From NCBI RefSeq assembly GCF_000330885.1, contig NC_020059.1, forward strand, positions 2,159,001 to 2,223,000: a stretch of DNA of 64,000 nucleotides. Reading direction: 5' to 3'. The notes beneath the pieces were generated by a model, which worked only from the letters and a program-made list of their open reading frames with translations, was not told the DNA's origin and made no database searches. A program made the translations under genes and the position numbers. Shown piece after piece: positions 9,567 through 16,846 of this stretch (the first letter of the stretch is position 1; each line of letters starts with the position of its first letter). The DNA comes from Rhizobium tropici CIAT 899. GTDB lineage: Bacteria; Pseudomonadota; Alphaproteobacteria; Rhizobiales; Rhizobiaceae.

Positions 9567-9869
9567 ATGGCGGATCGCATTGTCGTCTACTGGCGGGACA
9601 TTCCGGCCCAGGTGATCATCAAAAAGGGCAGGCAGACGGCAAAACGCGAGCTTTCGTTGCGCTTTACCGAAGCAATCGACATGTGCGCCATGCGCACGGG
9701 TGCAGCCGAAACCGACGACTATCTCGCCGAATGGCGTAAGGCCGATCCTGTGCCTGTATCCGACGAACTCGAAGCCGAGGCGGACAAGGCGGCGAGCGAG
9801 CTCGAGGCCGCTTATGATCGCGAGCGGCTGGTGGCGCTCGTAAAGGCCGGAGGCCGCGATAATGGCTGA
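9567..9869 (+). CDS. Small conserved protein of the 'virulence factor' family in the methyltransferase operon
   Basis: A 100-residue acidic protein, with 'RIVVYWRDIPAQVIIKKGR' at the N-terminus, that matches the short family annotated as 'virulence factor' in alphaproteobacteria; no biochemical role is established. There are two cysteine/methionine-containing turns (MCAMRTG) and a helical, charged C-terminal half. GAGGAGA seven bases upstream decides the ATG at 9567. Its end overlaps the start of the MetV-like gene by eight bases, so the two are translationally coupled. This argues for a role linked to that protein, for example as a subunit or chaperone, rather than in virulence. About 230 bases without a gene separate it from DUF1638 and may hold an internal promoter. 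Confidence 0.75.
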   Translation: MADRIVVYWRDIPAQVIIKKGRQTAKRELSLRFTEAIDMCAMRTGAAETDDYLAEWRKADPVPVSDELEAEADKAASELEAAYDRERLVALVKAGGRDNG

Positions 9870-10440
9870 TGCCGTTCAGAAGCCTGGCAATGCCGCGGCG
9901 GGCGCAAAGGCTGCTAGCGGCGCCTACACGCCGGCCGGCGTCTCCCCCAATCGCCGCGCCCGGCGCAAATATACCGTCCGCCTATGGGCCGTGCGTCACT
10001 CGCGCTTCTTCGAATGGTTCTATCGTCGCTTCGCCGATGCCTTCCTCCTGCTTCATCCGCTGTGGAAAGCATTCGGCTACGACCGCGTGGAGCGTCCGAT
10101 CACCTTCATCGAACGCAATGTGAAGGGTTTCCTGTTCGATTGCCGCATGTGCGGCCAGTGCGCGCTGTCATCGACGGGCATGTCCTGTCCGATGAACTGT
10201 CCCAAGCAACTGCGCAACGGTCCCTGCGGCGGCGTGCGCGCCAACGGCAATTGCGAGGTCGAGCCCGATATGCCCTGCGTATGGGTGCAGGCCTGGAACG
10301 GCTCGAGGAACATGACCCACGGGGACGCGATCCTCAGCGTGCAGAAACCCGTGAACCAGTCGCTGCGCGAAACGTCGTCGTGGCTTCGCGTCACGGCGGA
10401 GGCCGCTGCAGCCCGCGAAGCGGCGAAAAAGGAAGCCTGA
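9862..10440 (+). CDS. MetV-like methylenetetrahydrofolate reductase partner (MTHFR C-terminal domain)
   Basis: A 192-residue protein whose core, residues 85-140, holds eight cysteines (94, 97, 100, 109, 113, 122, 131, 139) in the pattern CRMCGQC...SCPMNCPK...GPCGG...C...C. This is the MTHFR_C family, which includes MetV, the zinc/iron-sulfur partner of MetF in acetogens. The N-terminal 80 residues are an extra basic, aromatic extension (NRRARRKYTVRLW). It lies three bases upstream of the MetF-like gene and overlaps the gene before it, so the two probably form a complex that links methyl-THF oxidation or methylene-THF reduction to an electron carrier other than free NADH. The electron partner is not shown by the sequence. 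Confidence 0.85.
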   Translation: MADAVQKPGNAAAGAKAASGAYTPAGVSPNRRARRKYTVRLWAVRHSRFFEWFYRRFADAFLLLHPLWKAFGYDRVERPITFIERNVKGFLFDCRMCGQCALSSTGMSCPMNCPKQLRNGPCGGVRANGNCEVEPDMPCVWVQAWNGSRNMTHGDAILSVQKPVNQSLRETSSWLRVTAEAAAAREAAKKEA

Positions 10441-10443
10441 GCG

Positions 10444-11550
10444 ATGTCGCATATCGATGAAAACCCGCTTGGCGTCCATCTGCCGCTCGATCCCCTGCCC
10501 GGCCACTCTTCGCTCGGGCGGCTGGAACGCGTGCTTCGGCGCGGCGAGTTCGCCGTGACAGCCGAATTGAACCCGCCCGACAGCGCCAATGCCGAAGACG
10601 TTTATGAACGCGCGGCCATTTTCGAGGGCTGGGTCGATGGCATCAATGCCGTCGATGCCTCGGGTGCGAACTGCCATATGTCTTCAGTTGGCATCTGCGC
10701 GCTTCTGACACGCATGGGCTATGCGCCCATCATGCAGATCGCCTGCCGCGACAAGAACCGTATCGCCATCCAGGGCGACGTGCTGGGTGCTGCCGCCATG
10801 GGCGTTTGCAACATCATGTGCCTGACCGGTGACGGCGTACAAGCCGGCGATCAGCCGGGCGCCAAGCCGGTCTTCGATCTTGATTGCATGTCGCTGTTGG
10901 AAACCGTGCGCATCATGCGCGACAACGCGAAATTCCTCTCCGGCCGCAAGCTGACCTCGCCACCGAAGGTCTTTCTGGGCGCCGCCATCAATCCCTTCGC
11001 ACCGCCTTACGATTTCCGGCCTTACCGGCTGGCGAAGAAGATCGAGGCGGGCGCACAGTTCGTCCAGAGCCAGTATTGCTACGACGTACCGATGTTCCGC
11101 GAATACATGAAGAAGGTCCGCGATCTCGGCCTCACCGAAAAGTGCTTCATTCTTGTCGGCGTCGGTCCGCTTGCCTCGGCAAAGACGGCCCGCTGGATGC
11201 GCTCCAACGTACCGGGTGTCCACATTCCCGATGAAATCATCAAACGCATTGAAGGTGCGCAGGATCAGAAGAAGGAAGGCAAGCAGCTCTGCATCGATAT
11301 CATCAACGAGGTGAAGGAGATCGAGGGCGTTTCCGGCATCCACGTCATGGCCTATCGCCAGGAAGAATATGTCGCCGAAATGGTGCATGATTCAGGTGTA
11401 CTGAAGGGCCGTCAGCCGTGGAAGCGCGAGGCAAGCCGCAGCGACGCCCTGGTTGCCGAGCGCCTGCACCAGATCAGCGAAGGCCGGGAAGAAAACCAGC
11501 AGGCGATGGCGGAAATTGCAGCCCACCATACGCCGCCGCAGACGCATTGA
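10444..11550 (+). CDS. Methylenetetrahydrofolate reductase, MetF family
   Basis: A 368-residue flavin TIM-barrel enzyme of the MTHFR family. It interconverts 5-methyl-THF and 5,10-methylene-THF. Visible family marks are 'AVTAELNPPDS' with the catalytic-type glutamate on the first strand, 'IMQIACRDKNR', 'IMCLTGDG' and 'AGAQFVQSQYCYD'. AAGGAAG eight bases upstream supports the ATG at 10444. In this operon it should oxidise methyl groups collected from the corrinoid pathway into the one-carbon pool, instead of serving methionine synthesis as the housekeeping MetF does. The last 50 residues are a helical, charged extension. Direction of reaction is inferred from context. Confidence 0.92.
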   Translation: MSHIDENPLGVHLPLDPLPGHSSLGRLERVLRRGEFAVTAELNPPDSANAEDVYERAAIFEGWVDGINAVDASGANCHMSSVGICALLTRMGYAPIMQIACRDKNRIAIQGDVLGAAAMGVCNIMCLTGDGVQAGDQPGAKPVFDLDCMSLLETVRIMRDNAKFLSGRKLTSPPKVFLGAAINPFAPPYDFRPYRLAKKIEAGAQFVQSQYCYDVPMFREYMKKVRDLGLTEKCFILVGVGPLASAKTARWMRSNVPGVHIPDEIIKRIEGAQDQKKEGKQLCIDIINEVKEIEGVSGIHVMAYRQEEYVAEMVHDSGVLKGRQPWKREASRSDALVAERLHQISEGREENQQAMAEIAAHHTPPQTH

Positions 11551-11652
11551 GTTCGATAGATAGAGGCGGGCCAGGAGAGGAACCGGCCGGCTTGTAACCC
11601 AGATCACCGCACGATAGACCAGCTATCGGGCCAACTGACCAGAGGATCAGAC

Positions 11653-12621
11653 ATGACGCGTACCATCGTTGCCTCCGCCACCCGCGAGATCATCATAGGC
11701 TTCGACCAGCCTTTCTGCGTGATCGGCGAGCGCATCAACCCGACGGGGCGCAAGAAGCTCGCCGCCGAGATGATCGAAGGCAATTTCGACACCGTCATCA
11801 AGGACGCTCTGGAGCAGGTCGCCGCCGGTGCGACCATGCTCGATGTCAATGCGGGCGTCACGTCGGTCAACCCGAACGAGACCGAACCGGGTCTTCTGGT
11901 GCAGACGCTGGAGATCGTGCAGGGTCTGGTCGACGTACCGCTCTCGATCGATAGCTCGGTCACGGCGGCGATCGAAGCCGCACTCAAGGTTGCCAAGGGT
12001 CGGCCGCTGGTCAACTCGGTCACGGGCGAAGAGGAAAAGCTCGAAGCCATCCTTCCGCTGGTCAAGAAATACGACGTGCCCGTCGTCGCCATCTCGAACG
12101 ACGAGACCGGCATTTCCATGGATCCCGATGTACGTTTCGCCGTCGCCAAGAAGATCGTCGAGCGCGCCATGGATCATGGCATCAAGCCGCATGATATCGT
12201 CGTCGACCCGCTCGTCATGCCGATCGGAGCGCTGGGCGACGCCGGCCGTCAGGTCTTCGCGCTGCTGCACCGCCTGCGCAACGAGCTCAAGGTCAACACC
12301 ACCTGCGGCCTCTCCAATATCTCCTTCGGCCTGCCGCACCGCCATGGCATCAATGCCGGTTTCATCCCAATGGTCATCGGCGCGGGCATGACCTCGGCGA
12401 TCATGAACCCTTGCCGTCCGCAAGAGATGGAAGCCGTACGCGCCGCCAACGTGCTGAACGGCACGGACGCCAATTGCACCAACTGGATCATGACCTATCG
12501 TGATTACAAGCCTGCCGAAGGCGGCGTCGCAGCCGCCGCAGCAACGGCGGCACCTGCCGCCGGCGGCGGACGCCGCGGCGGTCGTGCAGCGCGTGCCGGT
12601 GCAGGAGCAGCGAGGGAATAA
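11653..12621 (+). CDS. Methyltetrahydrofolate:corrinoid methyltransferase (pterin-binding)
   Basis: A 322-residue pterin-binding TIM barrel of the AcsE/MtgA/MtvA type. Key segments are 'GERINPTGRKKL' at the start, 'MLDVNAGVTSVNPNETE', 'PLSIDSS', 'PVVAISNDETGIS' and 'TCGLSNISFGLPHR', which bind the pterin and the N5-methyl group. It should pass the methyl group between the corrinoid protein (7751) and THF, feeding the MetF-like enzyme just upstream. The C-terminal 30 residues leave the fold and are Ala/Gly/Arg-rich (GGGRRGGRAARAGAGAARE), another of the basic tails found in this locus. A gap of 102 bases to the gene before it shows no obvious structure. Confidence 0.93.
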   Translation: MTRTIVASATREIIIGFDQPFCVIGERINPTGRKKLAAEMIEGNFDTVIKDALEQVAAGATMLDVNAGVTSVNPNETEPGLLVQTLEIVQGLVDVPLSIDSSVTAAIEAALKVAKGRPLVNSVTGEEEKLEAILPLVKKYDVPVVAISNDETGISMDPDVRFAVAKKIVERAMDHGIKPHDIVVDPLVMPIGALGDAGRQVFALLHRLRNELKVNTTCGLSNISFGLPHRHGINAGFIPMVIGAGMTSAIMNPCRPQEMEAVRAANVLNGTDANCTNWIMTYRDYKPAEGGVAAAAATAAPAAGGGRRGGRAARAGAGAARE

Positions 12622-12622
12622 G

Positions 12623-12952
12623 ATGTCATCCGGTCGCGGCCTTTCCAATGATCTTGCCACGCTCTGGCTACAGGCACCTGTCGTGATCGCGATCAGGCTG
12701 CAGCAGATGTGGATGGACGCGCTGACCGGCAACGTGAATGCCGCCGAAATGAACCGGATGGTCTCGGAGAAAATGATGGCCGCGGCGGAAAGCGCCGTTG
12801 CCGTCAACGCAGCAATGATGCAACAGGGTCTCGCGGCTCTGACTGCCGCAGGCGCGACAAGCCAGCACAGCATCGCCGATGCGGTCGCTCACGCCGCGAT
12901 AAAACCCTATAGCAGGCGTGTTCGCTCGAACGTACGCCGCCTTAGCAAATAG
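12623..12952 (+). CDS. Small helical protein of unknown function inside the corrinoid operon
   Basis: A 109-residue protein I do not recognise. It starts one base after the pterin methyltransferase stop, with GAGGG in the end of that gene as the ribosome site, and is followed 12 bases later by the RACo gene. It is mostly helical and rich in Ala, Met and Asn, with no cysteine and no clear transmembrane helix, and ends in a basic tail (PYSRRVRSNVRRLSK). A phasin-like or scaffold role would fit this composition but has no direct support. Its fixed place between two core enzymes suggests it works with them. Confidence 0.7.
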   Translation: MSSGRGLSNDLATLWLQAPVVIAIRLQQMWMDALTGNVNAAEMNRMVSEKMMAAAESAVAVNAAMMQQGLAALTAAGATSQHSIADAVAHAAIKPYSRRVRSNVRRLSK

Positions 12953-12964
12953 AAAGGCTGATCC

Positions 12965-15007
12965 GTGGCCGAAGCCAGCGACAGCGCGAAACCTCTCGTC
13001 CTTTTCATGCCATCCGGCAAGCGCGGCCACTTTCCGGTGGGAACGCCCGTGCTGGAGGCCGCTCGCCAGCTCGGTGTCTATGTCGAAAGCGTCTGCGGCG
13101 GCCGCGCGACCTGCGGGCGTTGCCAGGTGTCGGTGCAGGAAGGCAATTTCGCCAAGCACAAGATCGTCTCGGCCAATGATCATCTTTCGCCGATCGGGCC
13201 GAAGGAAAAGCGCTATGCCGAGGTGCGCGACCTGCCTGAAGGCCGCCGCCTCTCCTGCTCCGCCCTCATCCAAGGCGATCTCGTCATCGACGTGCCGCAG
13301 GACACGGTCATCAACGCACAGGTCGTGCGCAAGGCGGCCGACGAGCGCGTCATCGCCCGCGATCCGGCCGTACACATGTGTTACGTCGAGGTCGAGGAGC
13401 CCGACATGCACAAGCCGCTTGGCGATCTGGATCGCCTGAAGGCGGCAATCGCGGCCGACTGGAAATACGACAATCTCGAGGTGGATTTCCACCTCATCCC
13501 GCAGGTGCAGTCGATCCTGCGCAAGGGCGAATGGAAGGTGACGGCCGCCATTCATCGTGATCAGGAGAGCGAGCGCCCTCGCCTCATCGCGCTCTATCCC
13601 GGCCTGAAGAACGAAGCCTACGGCATCGCCTGCGATATCGGTTCGACGACGATCGCCATGCATCTGTCGTCGCTGCTGTCAGGCAGAACCGTTGCTTCGG
13701 CCGGCGCCTCCAACCCACAGATCCGCTTCGGCGAGGATCTGATGAGCCGGGTCTCCTATGTGATGATGAATCCGGACGGCCGCGAGGCGATGACCAACGC
13801 CGTTCGCGAAGCCTTGAACGGTTTGATCGACAAGGTGTGCGCCGATGGCGGCGTGTCGCGCCAGGATATTCTGAACGCCGTCTTCGTCGGCAATCCGATC
13901 ATGCACCACCTCTTCCTCGGCATCGACCCGACCGAGCTTGGCGGTGCCCCCTTTGCGCTTGCCGTATCAGGGGCGGTGCATCTGAAATCAGCCGAAATCG
14001 GCCTGCCGATGAATACAGGCACGCGCATCTATATGCTGCCCTGCATCGCCGGTCATGTCGGCGCCGATGCGGCTGCGGCGACGCTTGCCGAAGGGCCGCA
14101 TCGCCAGGATGAGATGATGCTGCTGGTCGATATCGGCACCAATGCCGAGATCGTCCTCGGCAACCGCCACCGCGTCGTCGCCGCCTCCTCGCCCACCGGC
14201 CCCGCCTTCGAAGGTGCAGAGATTTCGAGTGGCCAGCGCGCCGCCCCCGGCGCGATCGAACGCGTGCGCATCGATCCCGCCACCCTGGAGCCGCGCTATC
14301 GCGTCATCGGCATCGAACAGTGGTCGGACGAGCCGGGCTTTGAGGAAGCCGCGGCCAAGGTCGGGGTCACCGGTATCTGCGGCTCGGCCATCATCGAGGT
14401 CGTCGCCGAAATGTTCCTGACCGGCATCATCTCGGAAGATGGCGTCGTCGATGGCTCCATGGCTGCACGCTCGCCGCGCATCCTTCAGAATGGCCGCACC
14501 TATTCCTACCTGCTGCGTGATGGCGAACCGCGTATCACGGTCACTCAGAACGATATCCGCGCCATCCAGCTTGCCAAGGCGGCGCTCTATGCCGGCGTCA
14601 AGCTGCTGATGGACAAGCAGGGCATCGATCATGTCGACCGCATCGGCCTCGCCGGCGCCTTCGGCACTTTCATCGATCCCAAATATGCGATGGTGCTGGG
14701 GCTCATTCCAGACTGCGAACTCGACAAGGTCAAGGCCGTCGGCAATGCCGCCGGCACAGGCGCGCGCATGGCGCTGCTCAACCGCGGCCATCGTCGCGAG
14801 ATCGAGGAAACCGTCAGGAAAATCGAGAAGATAGAGACGGCGCTTGAATCAAAGTTTCAGGAGCATTTCGTCTACGCCATGGCCTTGCCAAACAAGGTGG
14901 ACGCCTTCCCGGAGCTCTCGAAGGTGGTGACTTTGCCCGAGCGCAAGCAAATCTCTGATGATGGCGGAGAAGGCGGCGGCCGCAGACGTCGCCGCAGCCG
15001 CGAATAA
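12965..15007 (+). CDS. RACo-type ATP-dependent reductive activator of corrinoid proteins (2Fe-2S + ASKHA)
   Basis: A 680-residue protein starting at GTG. Residues 10-105 form a plant-type 2Fe-2S ferredoxin domain with Cys44, Cys50, Cys53 and Cys98 (CGGRATCGRC...LSCSAL). A linker follows, then a large ASKHA/DUF4445 domain with nucleotide-binding loops 'CDIGSTTIAMHL' and 'LVDIGTNAEIVLG' and the late 'GLAGAFGTFID'. This is the RACo/RamA-like family that uses ATP to reduce accidentally oxidised Co(II) corrinoid back to Co(I). The corrinoid protein at 7751 is the obvious client. In an aerobe such repair should be needed constantly. The C-terminus is Gly/Arg-rich (GEGGGRRRRRSRE). It ends the plus-strand operon. 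Confidence 0.93.
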   Translation: MAEASDSAKPLVLFMPSGKRGHFPVGTPVLEAARQLGVYVESVCGGRATCGRCQVSVQEGNFAKHKIVSANDHLSPIGPKEKRYAEVRDLPEGRRLSCSALIQGDLVIDVPQDTVINAQVVRKAADERVIARDPAVHMCYVEVEEPDMHKPLGDLDRLKAAIAADWKYDNLEVDFHLIPQVQSILRKGEWKVTAAIHRDQESERPRLIALYPGLKNEAYGIACDIGSTTIAMHLSSLLSGRTVASAGASNPQIRFGEDLMSRVSYVMMNPDGREAMTNAVREALNGLIDKVCADGGVSRQDILNAVFVGNPIMHHLFLGIDPTELGGAPFALAVSGAVHLKSAEIGLPMNTGTRIYMLPCIAGHVGADAAAATLAEGPHRQDEMMLLVDIGTNAEIVLGNRHRVVAASSPTGPAFEGAEISSGQRAAPGAIERVRIDPATLEPRYRVIGIEQWSDEPGFEEAAAKVGVTGICGSAIIEVVAEMFLTGIISEDGVVDGSMAARSPRILQNGRTYSYLLRDGEPRITVTQNDIRAIQLAKAALYAGVKLLMDKQGIDHVDRIGLAGAFGTFIDPKYAMVLGLIPDCELDKVKAVGNAAGTGARMALLNRGHRREIEETVRKIEKIETALESKFQEHFVYAMALPNKVDAFPELSKVVTLPERKQISDDGGEGGGRRRRRSRE

Positions 15008-15015
15008 AAATCGAC

Positions 15016-15039
15016 TGGCCGCGTTCACGCGGCCATTTT
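15016..15039 (+). terminator. Rho-independent terminator after the RACo gene
   Basis: TGGCCGCG-TTCA-CGCGGCCA followed by TTTT: a perfect 8-bp stem with a four-base loop. It overlaps the last codons of the convergent LysR gene. Confidence 0.8.
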
Positions 15040-15924
15040 GCGCCCGATCTCGACGAAGGCCTGGCGAATGCTGTCTGCCACTGCCTTCATTGGTCCGGTC
15101 ATCTGCGATGCCGTCAGCAGACGAATGTCGAAGGACGTCAGTTCCGGCAGCCCCTCATTCGGCCCGAGGATTTCCATATCATCGGTGATGTAGGAGCGCG
15201 GAAATGGCGCGACGGCAAGATCGGAGACGATCGCGGCGCGCTGCGCCATCGTATGGGCGCTGAGATAGGAAACGCGATAAGCACGTTTCTGCCGCTCCAG
15301 CTGCGCCATGGCCTCCGACCGCCAGATGCAGCCCTCTTCCCAGATCGAGATCGGCAGCGGATCGCGGCGATAGGCGGTACCGCACTTGGCGCCGGCCCAG
15401 ACGAGACGCTCCGTGTAGATGACCTCACCCTCGGTCGGGAAAGGACGCGTCGCGCAATTGATCAGCGCGAGGTCCAGCCGCTGTTCCTCGATGCGCTTCT
15501 TGAGCTGGATGCTCATATCGACGACGACATCGACCATGATGCCTGGATAGGTCTCGGAAAAGCTCTTCAGGATGGTCGGCAGCAGCCGCTCGCCTATATC
15601 GTCAGGCGCGCCAAGCCGTACCACCCCGCTGAGTTCTGGCATGATGAAGCGCGACACCGCCTCATTGGAGAGCGCCAGAATATTGCGCGCATAGGAAAGC
15701 AGCATCTCCCCATGCTGCGTCAGGCTCACCGAGCGCGCATCGCGCAGGAATAGCGTAACGCCAAGTTGCTCTTCCAGCTTCTTGATCTGCATGGAAACAG
15801 CCGACGGCGTGCGAAAGACGGCATCGGCCGCGGTCGAAAAATTCCCGGTTTCCGCAATCGCGACAAAGGTGCGCAGAACTTCATTGTCAAGCAACGGTAT
15901 GGGCCGGCGGAATGGTACGGTCAT
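15025..15924 (-). CDS. LysR-family transcriptional regulator
   Basis: A 299-residue LysR regulator. Residues 12-70 are the winged HTH (LRTFVAIAETGNFSTAADAVFRTPSAVSMQIKKLEEQLG), followed by the effector-binding domain with the usual 'GVVRLGAPDDIGERLLPTIL' start. It is divergent from a small gene at 16043, and the 118 bases between them carry a direct repeat and an inverted repeat, so that gene is its most likely target. It may also act on the corrinoid operon that converges on it, but nothing in the sequence shows this. The effector is unknown. Confidence 0.93.
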   Translation of the reverse strand: MTVPFRRPIPLLDNEVLRTFVAIAETGNFSTAADAVFRTPSAVSMQIKKLEEQLGVTLFLRDARSVSLTQHGEMLLSYARNILALSNEAVSRFIMPELSGVVRLGAPDDIGERLLPTILKSFSETYPGIMVDVVVDMSIQLKKRIEEQRLDLALINCATRPFPTEGEVIYTERLVWAGAKCGTAYRRDPLPISIWEEGCIWRSEAMAQLERQKRAYRVSYLSAHTMAQRAAIVSDLAVAPFPRSYITDDMEILGPNEGLPELTSFDIRLLTASQMTGPMKAVADSIRQAFVEIGRKMAA

Positions 15925-16042
15925 ATCGATTACCTTTCAATTTTTCTGATCCTAAGCACCATATCATTTCATTTGTCTGAATGTCAACGAAGCACCATAT
16001 TAGGCGTAATGGAAATTCAGACAGCCTCAAAGGAGTAAAATC
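15925..16042. promoter_or_regulatory. Repeat-rich divergent operator region, LysR / small protein
   Basis: AAGCACCATAT occurs twice as an exact direct repeat (15954-15964 and 15990-16000, 36 bases apart). A perfect 9-bp inverted repeat, TGTCTGAAT (15974-15982) and ATTCAGACA (16015-16023), brackets the second copy. Together these suggest binding of a dimer or tetramer, as LysR proteins do, on a self-regulating divergent promoter. Confidence 0.55.
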
Positions 16043-16288
16043 ATGGCTGGCATGGTATCGGACGAAGCCTCACGGCTTTTCTCTCTTCTACGCCTCCGCA
16101 AAATTCAGCGGATGGCGCAGCATACGCTCGACGAGATTGCCACCCGCTTTCCCGCTCATCTGATCGATGACGTCAATGCACGCGGCCTCCCGCCGGATCG
16201 CACATTGTCGGCGCTGGAGCGGAAACCCGGCAAGTTGCGTTCGTTCAATAATACTAATGGCAGCTATAAGATCTATTCGTTTGATTGA
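16043..16288 (+). CDS. Small protein divergent from LysR, function unknown
   Basis: An 81-residue basic protein preceded by a strong ribosome site (AAGGAG, nine bases before ATG). The N-terminal half is helical and arginine-rich (RLRKIQRMAQHTLDEIA); the rest has no recognisable motif and contains 'RTLSALERKPGK'. It may be a distant relative of the short DUF1127-like proteins, one of which follows 66 bases downstream. No signal peptide or membrane helix is visible. The repeat-rich region upstream suggests control by the divergent LysR protein. Confidence 0.65.
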   Translation: MAGMVSDEASRLFSLLRLRKIQRMAQHTLDEIATRFPAHLIDDVNARGLPPDRTLSALERKPGKLRSFNNTNGSYKIYSFD

Positions 16289-16354
16289 TGGATCTGGCAG
16301 GCCCATATTAAACCCGTGACATTTTGAGCGGTTGACACTGAAAGGACCCTGAAA

Positions 16355-16558
16355 ATGACGACCATCAGCTATAGACAAACCGGCACTCGGAACCCGTTTC
16401 CGTCAGGCGGAAGTTACATGCCCTTCTTTTCTCGCCTCGCTAATCGCTGGCAGCAGTGGCGCTCCCTTCGCGAGCTCGAATCTATGTCCGATGACATGCG
16501 CAAGGACCTGGGCTGGCCGGCCGCAAACGAAATCAAGAAGCCGAAAGCGACCCGATGA
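16355..16558 (+). CDS. DUF1127-family small protein
   Basis: A 67-residue protein whose C-terminal part, 'RWQQWRSLRELESMSDDMRKDLGWP', is the DUF1127 (YjiS-like) signature: a tryptophan/arginine helix, then 'L..MSD...DLG'. Family members in Agrobacterium and Brucella affect phosphate or carbon metabolism and RNA turnover, through binding by the arginine-rich face. AAAGGA lies upstream of the ATG. It follows the small protein at 16043 and could share its transcript. A hairpin terminator follows. Confidence 0.85.
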   Translation: MTTISYRQTGTRNPFPSGGSYMPFFSRLANRWQQWRSLRELESMSDDMRKDLGWPAANEIKKPKATR

Positions 16559-16580
16559 TAATCAGCAAGCATAACGGCTG

Positions 16581-16615
16581 AAGGCGGCGTTCAACCCAAG
16601 CGAGCGTCGCCTTTT
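16581..16615 (+). terminator. Terminator after the DUF1127 gene
   Basis: AAGGCGGCG and CGTCGCCTT pair over nine positions with one G-U, around a 15-base loop, followed by TTTT. The rest of the gap to 16847 is AT-richer and should hold the promoter of the GlxA-family gene. Confidence 0.65.
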
Positions 16616-16846
16616 GAACATTTACGCATCAGAATGCGAATCGCATTTTAATCCTGAGAATTACCCACAAATATATTTCGTCGCTTGAGCATATTGCTCG
16701 CCTCCCCTTTGTTTCTCTCCTTCATAGCCGTATTTTTCAAAGTAGACGCAAATATCCCTTTGCGGCCGCGATTATCCATGCCAATGTCGCTTATAGACCA
16801 TCGGGCCGACGTATTTGACGCAAGGAATACGTAACGGCCCTGGAAC

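Noticed and set aside
11551..11652. Cobalamin or SAM riboswitch before the pterin methyltransferase gene
   Set aside because: Only about 100 bases, within an operon, and no recognisable B12-box or SAM-type conserved core.
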